From Fusicatenibacter_A intestinipullorum (GTDB lineage Bacteria > Bacillota > Negativicutes > Acidaminococcales > Acidaminococcaceae): DNA of 64,000 nucleotides. Position 1 is the first letter of the stretch. Every line of letters starts with the position of its first letter. The notes below the pieces were generated by a model. The model saw only the letters and a list, made by a program, of their open reading frames with translations. It made no database searches and was not told where the DNA came from. The position numbers were made by a program, and so were the translations under genes. Location of the stretch: positions 1 through 64,000 of the forward strand of contig DWZP01000025.1 in NCBI GenBank assembly GCA_019117495.1, read 5' to 3'. Of this stretch, positions 8,664 to 17,354 are shown one piece after another.

Positions 8664-10178
8664 TTACCAGTTCAGGAATTCATATCTGATATTCCATTGT
8701 CTGTCGCCGCCATCAAAATGCTCCTGTTCATATTCAAAACTGATTGCCCAGCAGCAGAAACGGTGCGTCCAGGTATAAGTAGTTTCGTAATTTTCATGCT
8801 GGCCCATATCGTAACGGTTAACAATAGTAAAAGTATTCTTGTCATCAGGCTTGTAGCTGATTCCGTTGCGCAGTTCGCGCTCCATATCAGGCTGGTCATA
8901 ATCAAACAGGTTGCTCGTATATTTTTCTCTGTAATATCCTGCCCATGTATACCATTTATCGCTTATTTTCTGGCCTAAAGTACCATAATATGCCATGGTA
9001 TTAGTGGTTTCATCGGTATAACTTTCATCAACCCATTTTTTGCCTACCGATAAATCAAGGAAGGTATTTTGGCTGTTAAACAGGTAAATACGGTCATGCG
9101 TTAAGAAAGCCCCGTATTCTGTATGCCAGCTTTGCCTGCCTGTTTCTTCATTTTTCCACAGGCCTCTGTGAGCATAAACCCTGTAAGTTACAGGAATGCC
9201 GTCAATAAAATAATGCGGTTTATAGTAAAAACCGATATCGTTCTTTTTATCTATCCATTCATCGTCTTCTTCAAACCAGCCGCTCTGGTAAGTAAGGTAG
9301 TAATTGCGCTGGTCGTGCTTTACCTCAGCTACAGGCTTAAAATGCCCCTGGCTGTAGTAAGGCAAATCCGCTTTTAAAGTTGTGTTCTGGTCAATGTTAT
9401 AATCATAACGCAGGCGGATATACATGCCTTTGTCATCGTCGCCGTCATAGCCGATGGTAGGCATCAAGCGCGATGCACCTTCATCACCAAGTTCATTTAC
9501 CCATGTGTCACGTGAATAAACGTGGGTACCTTTAACATAAACCTTTACATCATGCGCTACCATTTTTTCTTTCGGGTAAATTTCAAAAGTCTTAGCCGTA
9601 ATCAAAAGGCACGGAGAATGTTCTACTGCCGGGCAGCGTGTCATTTCGCCGCCTTCGTCCATTACCATTTTATCAGGATATATTGTGGCATGCGGAGCGC
9701 GGAAAAAGTCTTTGCCGCCCTGCCCTTCAATTTTCTTAATTTCGCCGGTTTTGGTATTAAAGTTATAATAAGCCCATTCGCCGTTCATTGTACTTTTGGG
9801 TTCCACCAGCGTGCCGCCCTGTTTCAGCCACACATCACCGGTTTTCATGTTGCCTTCGGCACGCACGGTTTTTAAAGTTTCGTTGCCCTGCGTAATTACA
9901 ACATTGCCCTCGGCAACAAAATCGCCGCTTACGGAATCATAACTTGCATAATCGCCGGTCATGGTTATCGGCAAAGGCTCCGACTGCGCGGCATCAATTT
10001 CTTCGCCGCTTCTTGTTTTGCCGTCGGCTTTTACGTTTTCGGCTTCCGCCTGCGTCATCTGCCTGTCAAAGTCCGGCTCGGCATAACGCCCGTCGCCGCT
10101 GGTATAGTTTTCTGCCCAGGCAGTGTTTAAGGTTGCTGCTGCCGCCAGGCATACGGCTGCCAAAAGTTTTTTATTCAT
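8664..10178 (-). CDS. LptD-like outer-membrane LPS-assembly protein (OstA domain plus short barrel)
   Basis: Likely inserts LPS into the outer leaflet of the outer membrane. It has a signal peptide (AAVCLAAAATLNTAWA). An OstA/LptA-type beta-jellyroll follows (residues ~70-200: GDYASYDSVSGDFVAEGNV, LKTVRAEGNMKTGDVW). The rest is aromatic, alternating beta-barrel-like sequence ending in Trp, as expected of a BAM substrate. At 504 residues it is clearly shorter than E. coli LptD (784). Cysteines occur in two pairs (TRCPAVEHSPC and RFCCW). It is first in the heptose operon, with its own promoter upstream. Confidence 0.8.
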   Translation of the reverse strand: MNKKLLAAVCLAAAATLNTAWAENYTSGDGRYAEPDFDRQMTQAEAENVKADGKTRSGEEIDAAQSEPLPITMTGDYASYDSVSGDFVAEGNVVITQGNETLKTVRAEGNMKTGDVWLKQGGTLVEPKSTMNGEWAYYNFNTKTGEIKKIEGQGGKDFFRAPHATIYPDKMVMDEGGEMTRCPAVEHSPCLLITAKTFEIYPKEKMVAHDVKVYVKGTHVYSRDTWVNELGDEGASRLMPTIGYDGDDDKGMYIRLRYDYNIDQNTTLKADLPYYSQGHFKPVAEVKHDQRNYYLTYQSGWFEEDDEWIDKKNDIGFYYKPHYFIDGIPVTYRVYAHRGLWKNEETGRQSWHTEYGAFLTHDRIYLFNSQNTFLDLSVGKKWVDESYTDETTNTMAYYGTLGQKISDKWYTWAGYYREKYTSNLFDYDQPDMERELRNGISYKPDDKNTFTIVNRYDMGQHENYETTYTWTHRFCCWAISFEYEQEHFDGGDRQWNIRYEFLNW

Positions 10179-10239
10179 TGCTCCGCTCCTTGCTGGTATA
10201 TTTTCACAAATTTAATTTAAAACATTCTATAACAGTATA

Positions 10240-10267
10240 ATTATAACACATTGTGCTATGCTGTTAA
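10240..10267 (-). promoter_or_regulatory. Predicted sigma-70-type promoter of the LPS operon
   Basis: On the minus strand TTAACA, 16 bases, then TATAAT, placing the transcript start about 55 bases before the lptD-like ATG. Sequence match only. Confidence 0.6.
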
Positions 10268-10353
10268 AGACGCACGGCCGCCGCACTTTTTAAATAATTG
10301 CAACATTTGCTGGCGGCGCTTTTATATTTGCTGCCTCATATGCCTAAAAACAA

Positions 10354-10395
10354 ACGGCAGGCTGCGCCGATATAAAAATTCAACGCAGGCTGCCG
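10354..10395 (-). terminator. Terminator of the AAA+ regulator gene
   Basis: Read on the minus strand, an 11-bp GC-rich stem (GGCAGCCTGCG / CGCAGCCTGCC, one C-C mismatch) is followed by TTTGTTTTT, just after the regulator stop. Confidence 0.6.
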
Positions 10396-10401
10396 CCGCT
10401 A

Positions 10402-12291
10402 TTAATTATTTTTTCCTGTTTTCGGAGTCAAATCATATTTTTTAAGATAACGGTACAAGGTTACACGGCTGACATCCAGCATGCCTGCCAGCTTGCTGAT
10501 ATTGCCGCCGGAGGATTTCCATGCCGCAATAAAGGCGTCTTTGTCGTACTTCCACGATTTTTCCAGCGTTTTATCGCCGGGCAGTTTGATATTTTCCGCT
10601 TCGATAATGCTTCCCGGTGTATGGAAGAAAGCCTGCTCGATAACGCCCTGCAACTGCTTGATGTTACCCGGCCAGCTGCAGCTCTTTAAAAGCTCCAGCG
10701 CTTCCGGCGAAAGGCGTTTCGGCGAAAGATTGTGCTGCGCCGACATTTCCGCAAGAATATGCGCCGCAATAACTTCAATATCCTTACTGCGCTCACGCAG
10801 AGGCGGAACGCGGATGGTAGTATCAAGTACCAGCTCATACAAAGAACGGCTGAACAAGCCCTTATCCGCCAGGCGTTTAAGGTTGGAATCGCAGGCAGCA
10901 ATTACGCGCACATTAAGTTTTTTGCGCATGCCTGTTTCTTTATTTAAAAGACCGTTTTTCAAAGCGTCTGCCAGTTTGTCGCCCATTTCAACCGGCAGTT
11001 TTTCCACTTCGTCCAAAAACAGCGTGCCGCCCATGGAAAGCTCCAGCTTGCCTGCCGTCGGCTGATGATCGCCGTCCTCACTGCCGAAAAATTCTTCTTC
11101 CAGCGTGCTGAGCGGCGCGTTGGAACATTTAACAACAATCAGCGGTGCGGCTGCGCGCGGACTGGCCTGATGAATGCCGTGTGCCAGGCGCTGCTTGCCG
11201 GTGCCCGGTTCGCCCTGCAAAAGAATGTTGTTGTCGCTGCGGGCAATGCGCGAAGCCTTATGCTGCAAAGCAAGGAACTCACTCGTTTCACCAACCATGC
11301 TGTACAGGCTGTAGCGCGAACTGTAACCAGTTGCATGGGCAATGGTCGTTTTCAAGTCTTCAATTGACATGCTCATAACCAGCGCGCTTTCAACCTCGCT
11401 GCCAACTTTTACCGGCATAACGGTGGTAATGTCTTCATAAGTGCGGTCCTGCGTAATCCAGGTAATTTCGCGGCGGTGTGTAGGCGTACCCTGCAAAGCC
11501 TTTTTAATGGGAATATGCTCATAATTAAGGAAAATATCCTCAAGGTTTTCCCTGCCTTCAAGGCGCTTTTTAGCATTGCTGTTGCAGTATTTCAGCTTCT
11601 CGTCCTGCCCGATCCAGTAAACGGCCACCGGCAGTTCTTCCATCATCATTTTCTGGATGCTCCAGTATTCAAGCATCTTCAAATGCTGCTCAATGGCATA
11701 TTTCATCGTTAAAAGCAGCGAAAGCAGAAGGTCGTACGGCAAGTCGTTCTGGTCCAGCGAGAAGAACGAAATGATATAGCGGATTTTGCCATCAACACAA
11801 ATCGGTGCACTGCAGGCATCGCCGGAATGGCTGTCTTTAATCCACATTTCCGGGCCGAACATTAAAAACGGCACATTATGCTCGCGCGCAATGCTGATGC
11901 TGGAAGTACCAACATCTTCTTCAAGCACGCGCATGCCCTGAATATCTTCAATTACGCGCTGAAAGAACGGCAAAGCATAGTTTTTAATAACATAGCCGTC
12001 CTCGTCTATCAGCAGCATGCTTAAATTATGAATGTTAAAATGCTGCTTGCTCTGCTCATAAAGCCCGTCAACATATTTTACAATAAATTCATGCGTGCGC
12101 TGATGCTCGACGATTTCCTCGCGGCTCAGCTTGTTGATTTTCGGCATTGTTTCATGAGGCAGTTTCATTTTGCGGCAGCGCTGCCACGATTCTGCCACCC
12201 ACGGATGTACGTTGGGGTCGACAACGCCTTCTTCCATAAATTTTTTATAATATAACGCCAGTTTTTCCTTATTGCGCCTTTCGCGAATCAT
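10402..12291 (-). CDS. AcoR/DhaR-like AAA+ transcriptional regulator lacking GAFTGA
   Basis: A 629-residue regulator. The N-terminal ~200 residues resemble the GAF-type sensor of AcoR/DhaR proteins (HPWVAESWQRCR; GTSSISIAREHN). A PAS-like segment follows (~210-320). Residues ~345-570 are an AAA+ domain with Walker A (LLQGEPGTGKQRLA), Walker B (GGTLFLDEVEKLP) and RVPPLRERSKDIEVIA. The C terminus is a Fis-type helix-turn-helix (GNISKLAGMLDVSRVTLYRYLKKY). Where sigma-54 activators have GAFTGA, this protein reads FFGSEDGDHQPTAGK, so it may work with the housekeeping sigma factor. GGAGGAGC precedes the start. Its target is unknown; no obvious acetoin or glycerol operon adjoins it. Confidence 0.85.
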   Translation of the reverse strand: MIRERRNKEKLALYYKKFMEEGVVDPNVHPWVAESWQRCRKMKLPHETMPKINKLSREEIVEHQRTHEFIVKYVDGLYEQSKQHFNIHNLSMLLIDEDGYVIKNYALPFFQRVIEDIQGMRVLEEDVGTSSISIAREHNVPFLMFGPEMWIKDSHSGDACSAPICVDGKIRYIISFFSLDQNDLPYDLLLSLLLTMKYAIEQHLKMLEYWSIQKMMMEELPVAVYWIGQDEKLKYCNSNAKKRLEGRENLEDIFLNYEHIPIKKALQGTPTHRREITWITQDRTYEDITTVMPVKVGSEVESALVMSMSIEDLKTTIAHATGYSSRYSLYSMVGETSEFLALQHKASRIARSDNNILLQGEPGTGKQRLAHGIHQASPRAAAPLIVVKCSNAPLSTLEEEFFGSEDGDHQPTAGKLELSMGGTLFLDEVEKLPVEMGDKLADALKNGLLNKETGMRKKLNVRVIAACDSNLKRLADKGLFSRSLYELVLDTTIRVPPLRERSKDIEVIAAHILAEMSAQHNLSPKRLSPEALELLKSCSWPGNIKQLQGVIEQAFFHTPGSIIEAENIKLPGDKTLEKSWKYDKDAFIAAWKSSGGNISKLAGMLDVSRVTLYRYLKKYDLTPKTGKNN

Positions 12292-12313
12292 TAAAGCTCC
12301 TCCTTAAATATAT

Positions 12314-13006
12314 TTAAGCTGTTTCGCCGTTTTCAATCAAAACACGGCGGGCCCCATAATAATGTTCTTTCCAGTAACCGGTGTCAAGCGAATCAAGCAC
12401 CACCCCGCGTGAAGTGGACGCGCTCCAGAACTTGCCGCTGCCGGCGTAAATCCCCACATGCGAAGCACCGCTGGCATATGTGGAAAAGAACACCAAATCT
12501 CCCGGTTTAAGTTTGCTTTTCAGCACAAAAACACCGTCCAGCACCTGCGCGTCGGCCGTGCGCGGCAGCTTGGCATCATGCCTGCCGAAAACATACTGCA
12601 CATAAGCGCTGCAGTCAAACCCCTTCGGCGTTGTGCCGCCGAATTTATAAGGCACGCCCTTGTATTTGGCGGCAGTTTTTACAATATCTTTGCCGCGTAC
12701 ATCGGGTATGCCTTCCATTTTAAAGGCTACCCACGAAATTTTATTATAAGTTTTGGTATCAAGCTTTCCGCTTTTTTTCAGCCCATGTTCCTTCTGGAAT
12801 TTTTTAATGGCTTCGGTTGTATCCTTGCTGATACGCCCGTCCTTGCGGTCAACATCATACCCCAAAAGTTCCAGCTTTTGCTGCGCCACCGTCAGCTTCC
12901 AGTCACGGGCAGGCGCCTTGGTTTTATTTTTGGCCATTGCCAGAGACGGCAGCAGGCACACCAATAAAAGGCAGCAAATAACTGTCAGCCAGCTTTTTTT
13001 GCGCAT
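12314..13006 (-). CDS. Exported NlpC/P60 cell-wall endopeptidase with peptidoglycan-binding domain
   Basis: A signal peptide (MRKKSWLTVICCLLLVCLLPSLAMA) leads to a peptidoglycan_binding_1 domain (residues ~36-85: KLELLGYDVDRKDGRIS, FQKEHGLKKSGKLD). An NlpC/P60 domain follows (~105-225) with catalytic Cys in GFDCSAYVQYVFG, His in ASHVGIYAG and a third polar site in FWSASTSRGV. It probably cuts peptide stems of peptidoglycan in the periplasm. It ends 22 bases upstream of the AAA+ regulator start, so the two could be cotranscribed. The substrate bond is inferred from the family. Confidence 0.88.
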   Translation of the reverse strand: MRKKSWLTVICCLLLVCLLPSLAMAKNKTKAPARDWKLTVAQQKLELLGYDVDRKDGRISKDTTEAIKKFQKEHGLKKSGKLDTKTYNKISWVAFKMEGIPDVRGKDIVKTAAKYKGVPYKFGGTTPKGFDCSAYVQYVFGRHDAKLPRTADAQVLDGVFVLKSKLKPGDLVFFSTYASGASHVGIYAGSGKFWSASTSRGVVLDSLDTGYWKEHYYGARRVLIENGETA

Positions 13007-13366
13007 AACAGTCCTCCCTTCATTCCTAAAACGGCTTTTTAATAAAATAAATTTTTCAAAATATTACACAACGGCAAAAACGCTTTGCAAATAAGCAACT
13101 TATAATACACTTTTCGAGTATATTATAACGCATTTAACAGTTTTTGAAAAATCTTTTTTAACAACTTTGTGCTTTCTCAGTGTAAAAAATAATCCGCAGC
13201 TCATTAATTATCCGCCATTTTAAAAATAATTGATATTTTTATCAGCATACGTATAAAAATCTGTAAAATTTACAGCCGGTAAAATGCCGCGCCTTTAAAA
13301 ATTTACATTCTGGCAAATTGCACCGCCACTATGTTTGTGTTACACTAAAAACGAGGTTTGTTTAAA
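13007..13366. other. Divergent intergenic region, no gene seen
   Basis: About 360 bases between the NlpC/P60 gene and the HlyD-like gene. It is AT-rich. An imperfect palindrome at ~13100-13138 (TTATAATAC ... GTATATTATAA) carries TATAAT-like boxes on both strands and could serve the divergent promoters. I see no RNA gene or credible ORF. Confidence 0.4.
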
Positions 13367-14257
13367 ATGAAAAGGTTTACATTTATTATTTTTATAATTT
13401 TAATAATGCTGTTTTCTGCCGCCTGCAAAAACGAAACCAAAGCACCTGCACTTGGCAGCGGCTCAGTTTATTTTACCGTGTACGATATTACTGCGCCTGC
13501 CGAAGGGCAGATTTTGGGGCTTATTCTGGAAAAAGGCGACCGCATCGGCAAAGAGCAGCCCCTGTTTGCCATAGACGACAAGCAGCTTGCGGAAGAAATA
13601 AAACAGGCAGACGCCAATGCCGCCCGCGCCGAAGCAGAACTGAAAATAATGCAGAACGGGCAAAGCAGCCCCAATAATGGCGCTGCACTTGCCGCAGCGC
13701 AGCAGCAATACGAACAGGCCAGCGCCAAAGAAGCAAAAATGGCATCGCTTTATAAAATAGGCGCCATTGCCCGCAGACAGTACGAAGCGGCTTCCGCCGA
13801 AAAATCAGCGGCACTGGCAGCTTTAAACGCCGCACAAAATGCCGGCAGCCTTGTTAAGGCATCACCCGAAGCCATTGCCCAAAAACAGGAAGAACTTAAA
13901 ACCTTAAAGAAGAAATATAACGCCCTTATGCAAAAGCAGCTGGCACTGGAAACCGAAAGCCCCTGTACCGGCATTGTTGAAGAAAAATACCATAATGCGG
14001 GCGAAAGCGCCGCTGCCGGAGAAAAAATCCTCAGCATCCGCGATTTGGAAAATTGCAGCGTAAACATCAAAATATCCGCACAGGCGGCGCAAAGCCTTAA
14101 ACCGGGGCAAAAAATAACCGCCCATGCCCAAGGCATAAACAAAACCTTTAACGGCAGCATTGCCAAAATAGAAAACGGCCTTGCAGAAATAAATATCGAC
14201 AACACTTCGCTCGATTTAAAAGAAGGAACCGAAGTAACCGTAAGCGCCGTAAATTAA
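13367..14257 (+). CDS. HlyD/RND-adaptor-like periplasmic lipoprotein
   Basis: Resembles a periplasmic membrane-fusion protein. The N terminus is a lipoprotein signal (IILIMLFSAACKN, lipid cysteine near residue 20). A biotinyl-lipoyl half follows (DITAPAEGQILGLILEKGDRI), then an Ala/Glu/Lys-rich coiled coil (~75-180), the second lipoyl half (ESPCTGIVEEKYHNAGESA) and a beta-barrel-like end. It is short (296 residues) and no ABC or RND partner is adjacent. ACGAGG about 10 bases upstream supports the ATG at 13367 over a TTG at 13358. The transported substrate is unknown. Confidence 0.75.
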   Translation: MKRFTFIIFIILIMLFSAACKNETKAPALGSGSVYFTVYDITAPAEGQILGLILEKGDRIGKEQPLFAIDDKQLAEEIKQADANAARAEAELKIMQNGQSSPNNGAALAAAQQQYEQASAKEAKMASLYKIGAIARRQYEAASAEKSAALAALNAAQNAGSLVKASPEAIAQKQEELKTLKKKYNALMQKQLALETESPCTGIVEEKYHNAGESAAAGEKILSIRDLENCSVNIKISAQAAQSLKPGQKITAHAQGINKTFNGSIAKIENGLAEINIDNTSLDLKEGTEVTVSAVN

Positions 14258-14317
14258 TGGCGATTTCACAATTCTGTGTTATAATAAACTTAACAAAGCA
14301 TAAAGGAGGATCTTACT

Positions 14318-14887
14318 ATGGCATTACTTGATAAAATTGGCGAATTCGCTAAAATTGCGGCTAATAAAACCGAAGAAATTACCAAAACCATCGGCGAAAA
14401 AGCAGAAGCCGCTCTGGAGATCCAAAAATTAACCTCTCTCGTAGGGAAAGAAGAAAGCAAAATTGAAAGCACCTACAAAAAAATGGGCAAAATGGTTTGG
14501 GAAAAATCACAAAACTGCGATTGCCTGCCCGATGAATTTAAAGAAGAATGTGAAGCAATTAAAGCAAGCCTTGCCGCAATAGATGATTTGAAATTTAAAA
14601 TTGCCAACATTAAGGCAACTGCCTTTAACGGCGATGAACCCAAAACCACCTGCCCCAACTGCGGTGCAGCCGTAGGCATCAGCGCCAAATTCTGCAGCGA
14701 ATGCGGCAGCAAAATGGAACCCGTTGAAACTGCAAAAACTGTGGAAGCTGAAGTAGTTTCCGAAAGTGCCGAACATAAAACTGAAGCGGAAGCAGAAGTT
14801 GAAGTTATTACCGAAGAAACAAAGCCGGAAGAAGCTAAACCGGAAACCGAAGCTGCCGAAGAAGCAAAACCTGCTGAAAAACAATAA
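14318..14887 (+). CDS. Zinc-ribbon protein with helical N terminus and acidic tail
   Basis: I do not recognise a named family. Residues ~1-95 are charged and helix-prone (LLDKIGEFAKIAANKTEEI). A rubredoxin-like zinc ribbon follows (CPNCGAAVGISAKFCSECG, ~108-126). The last ~60 residues are almost all Glu, Ala, Lys and Thr, so probably disordered and strongly acidic. There is no signal peptide. AAAGGAGG precedes the ATG and a strong hairpin terminator follows, so it is a monocistronic cytoplasmic protein. Double zinc-ribbon proteins of Firmicutes are the nearest comparison. Confidence 0.7.
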   Translation: MALLDKIGEFAKIAANKTEEITKTIGEKAEAALEIQKLTSLVGKEESKIESTYKKMGKMVWEKSQNCDCLPDEFKEECEAIKASLAAIDDLKFKIANIKATAFNGDEPKTTCPNCGAAVGISAKFCSECGSKMEPVETAKTVEAEVVSESAEHKTEAEAEVEVITEETKPEEAKPETEAAEEAKPAEKQ

Positions 14888-14914
14888 CTAAATATTTAAC
14901 CCTACAGCATTATT

Positions 14915-14961
14915 AACTGCGCCTCAAAAGCGATACCGGGCTTTTGCAGGTGCAGTTTTTA
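14915..14961 (+). terminator. Intrinsic terminator after the zinc-ribbon gene
   Basis: The long stem AACTGC...CAAAAGC / GCTTTTG...GCAGTT is followed by TTTTTATATT. Confidence 0.8.
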
Positions 14962-15044
14962 TATTATTTTCAGAAAACATTATGGTACAGAAATGCTATA
15001 ATTATATTATCTGTTTAAAATTTTATGCAGCGAGGGGTTTTAAC

Positions 15045-15944
15045 ATGCAGCAAACCAATAGTTTTAAAGGCATTGTTATGCTGTTATTATGTTCGTTTAT
15101 CTGGGGCACGGCCTTTGTTGCCCAAAGCGTCGGTGCCGATTTGCTCGGCCCGTTTAGTTTTAACGGCATACGTTCTTTTTTAGGCGCATTTTTTCTTGTT
15201 CCCTGCATTGCCGTAATCGACAGGCTTTCCGGCAAACCGCTTTCCTTCTGGGGAACTGATGACAGCCACAAGCGCGGCGACCTTATTACCGGCGGCCTGT
15301 GCTGCGGCGTGCTTTTAACCATTGCCAGCACTTTGCAGCAAACCGGCATCGCTTACACATCAGCAGGCAAAGCCGGGTTTATAACGGCGCTGTATATTGT
15401 TATAATCCCCATTTTAGGGCTGCTTGTAAAAAAACATGTAACTTTCATGCAGTGGGCGGCCGTTGCCGTTGCCGCTGCCGGTATGTACTTCATTTGCATT
15501 AACGAGGGCTTTTCCATCAACAAAGGCGATTTAATCGTACTTGCCTGTGCCGTAGTTTTTGCCGTACACATCATGGCCATTGAGCGTTTCACACAGCTTG
15601 TCGACCCGGTGCGCATGTCAGCCATTCAGTTTTTCGTCTGCGGCATGTTAAGCCTGCCAGTAATAATCTGGGCCGAACAGCCGGAGCTTTCCGCCATCAC
15701 CGCGGCCTGGCTGCCGCTGGCACACGCCGGAATTATGAGCTGCGGCATTGCCTATACACTGCAAATTGCCGGGCAGAAATATGTTAACGTAATCCTTGCC
15801 TCCATACTGCTGAGCCTGGAATCCGTCTTTTCCGTGCTCGCCGGTTGGATGTTTCTCGGTGAAACGCTTTCCATGCGCGAAATTGGCGGCTGCGTACTTG
15901 TTTTTGCCGCAATTCTGCTCGCGCAGATGCCCGAAAGAAAATAA
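15045..15944 (+). CDS. DMT-superfamily (EamA) inner-membrane transporter
   Basis: Ten hydrophobic segments in two EamA repeats typify drug/metabolite exporters. The first repeat shows FIWGTAFVAQSVG and the second ends in a family-typical SVFSVLAGWMFLGETLS. GCGAGGGG precedes the ATG at 15045, which gives MQQTNSFKG and matches the family N terminus. An upstream in-frame ATG at 14982 lies in leader sequence and would add 21 atypical residues. It stands alone between two terminators. The substrate cannot be predicted; amino acids or metabolites are common in the family. Confidence 0.85.
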   Translation: MQQTNSFKGIVMLLLCSFIWGTAFVAQSVGADLLGPFSFNGIRSFLGAFFLVPCIAVIDRLSGKPLSFWGTDDSHKRGDLITGGLCCGVLLTIASTLQQTGIAYTSAGKAGFITALYIVIIPILGLLVKKHVTFMQWAAVAVAAAGMYFICINEGFSINKGDLIVLACAVVFAVHIMAIERFTQLVDPVRMSAIQFFVCGMLSLPVIIWAEQPELSAITAAWLPLAHAGIMSCGIAYTLQIAGQKYVNVILASILLSLESVFSVLAGWMFLGETLSMREIGGCVLVFAAILLAQMPERK

Positions 15945-15962
15945 CAAAAATACCATAATTGC

Positions 15963-15998
15963 AAAAAAGCTGACGTTAAATTAACGCCAGCTTTTTTA
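15963..15998. terminator. Bidirectional terminator between converging genes
   Basis: A near-perfect stem (AAAAAAGCTGACGTTAA / TTAACGCCAGCTTTTTT) lies between the plus-strand DMT gene and the minus-strand CitMHS gene, with T or A tracts usable in both directions. Confidence 0.85.
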
Positions 15999-16025
15999 TT
16001 TCTCCATAAAGTTTTCAGTTATAAA

Positions 16026-17315
16026 TTAAAACGTCAATGCACCGGTAAGGTAGCATACAACTGTCATAATCAGCGTAGTGCCAAAATCCCAGAAGAACAT
16101 AAATTTCTGGTGGTCAATTAAATTAACACGCGATACGCTGATTAAAACCAATGTTGCCGCTGCCAGCGGGCTTACCGGGAAACCTACCGTCATCTGCCCA
16201 AGCACAGCTGCACGCCCGATTTGCACCGGATCGATGCCAAGAGAAGCTGCCATTTCATAAATAACCGGCAGCACGCCGAAGTAATAAGCATCCGTAGGAA
16301 ATACAAGGCTTAAAGGCATACTCGTTACTGCTACGGAAAGCGGCAGCAGGCTGCCCATATGTTCAGGAATTAACGAAACAAGAGTCTTAGCCATTTCCGT
16401 AATCATTTTGGTTTCGGAAAGAATACCGGTAAAACATCCTGCCGAGAAAATTAATGTTACTATCATTAAAACTTCACCGGCATATGCTTTCAAACGTTTT
16501 GTCTGTTCTTCAAGATTAGGATAGTTTACCGTAATTGCCAATGCAAAACCTATCATAAAAATAGTCGCCATCGGCATAATATCCATCAGCAGCACCACAA
16601 TCATCAAAACAGTCAAAATGCAGTTAAACCAGAAAAGCTGCGGTCTTTTGGCACTCTGGTCTTCGCCGAGGCCATCAAAAGTATGCTCGTCAATATGCAT
16701 AACTCCGAGTCTTTTGCGTTCCTTTTTGCCAACATAGTAGCAGGCAAACAATACCCAGGCAATGCCAACAGCCATGGCAGGTACAATCGGAGTAAAAATT
16801 GCAGAAGAATCAGCATGCAAAACCGCCATAACACGCGTTGTCGGCCTGCTCCACGGAAGCGGATTCATAACGCCTGCCGCCATACCTACTGCAAACGGCA
16901 AAATAAGAGGATTCATTTTTAATTTAGTAGTAATCGGCAGCATGGCAGAAACGGAAATAATAAAAGTAGTTGTACCGTCGCCGTCCAGCGAAACAAGCAT
17001 TGCCAGAACCGCTGCACCAATGGTAATCTTTACAGGGTCACCCTTTACAAGTTTTAAAATTCTGTTAACCATAGGGTCAAATAACCCTGCATCAATCATA
17101 ATGCCGAAATAAATTACAGCAAAAATAGGTATCATTGCCGAAGGAGTAACCTTAATTACACCGGCAATCATCATTTTGCCTATATCAAAACCAAAACCGC
17201 CAATTATTGCTGCAATAACAGGTATGCCAATCAGCGCCGACTGAATTGACAATTTTTTGGTCATTGTAACATACAAAAATATGATAATGGTAGCAAAGCC
17301 TAAAACAGCTATCAT
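16026..17315 (-). CDS. CitMHS-family citrate/carboxylate-metal symporter
   Basis: A 429-residue polytopic inner-membrane protein. The family signature SLDGDGTTTFIISVSAML is near residue 110, with AAGVMNPLPWSRPTTRV in the next block, as in the Bacillus CitM/CitH citrate-metal:proton symporters. It probably imports citrate or a related carboxylate. It lies 40 bases downstream of the creatininase-like gene in the same orientation, so the two form an operon opposite a GntR regulator. The exact substrate is inferred from family resemblance. Confidence 0.82.
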   Translation of the reverse strand: MIAVLGFATIIIFLYVTMTKKLSIQSALIGIPVIAAIIGGFGFDIGKMMIAGVIKVTPSAMIPIFAVIYFGIMIDAGLFDPMVNRILKLVKGDPVKITIGAAVLAMLVSLDGDGTTTFIISVSAMLPITTKLKMNPLILPFAVGMAAGVMNPLPWSRPTTRVMAVLHADSSAIFTPIVPAMAVGIAWVLFACYYVGKKERKRLGVMHIDEHTFDGLGEDQSAKRPQLFWFNCILTVLMIVVLLMDIMPMATIFMIGFALAITVNYPNLEEQTKRLKAYAGEVLMIVTLIFSAGCFTGILSETKMITEMAKTLVSLIPEHMGSLLPLSVAVTSMPLSLVFPTDAYYFGVLPVIYEMAASLGIDPVQIGRAAVLGQMTVGFPVSPLAAATLVLISVSRVNLIDHQKFMFFWDFGTTLIMTVVCYLTGALTF

Positions 17316-17354
17316 AATTCTACCTCCCCGTTATAAAACCAAATAAATCAACAA

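Noticed and set aside
13100..13138. Palindrome TTATAATAC...GTATATTATAA as a regulator operator
   Set aside because: The arms are imperfect and coincide with TATAAT boxes on both strands; divergent promoters explain it as well.
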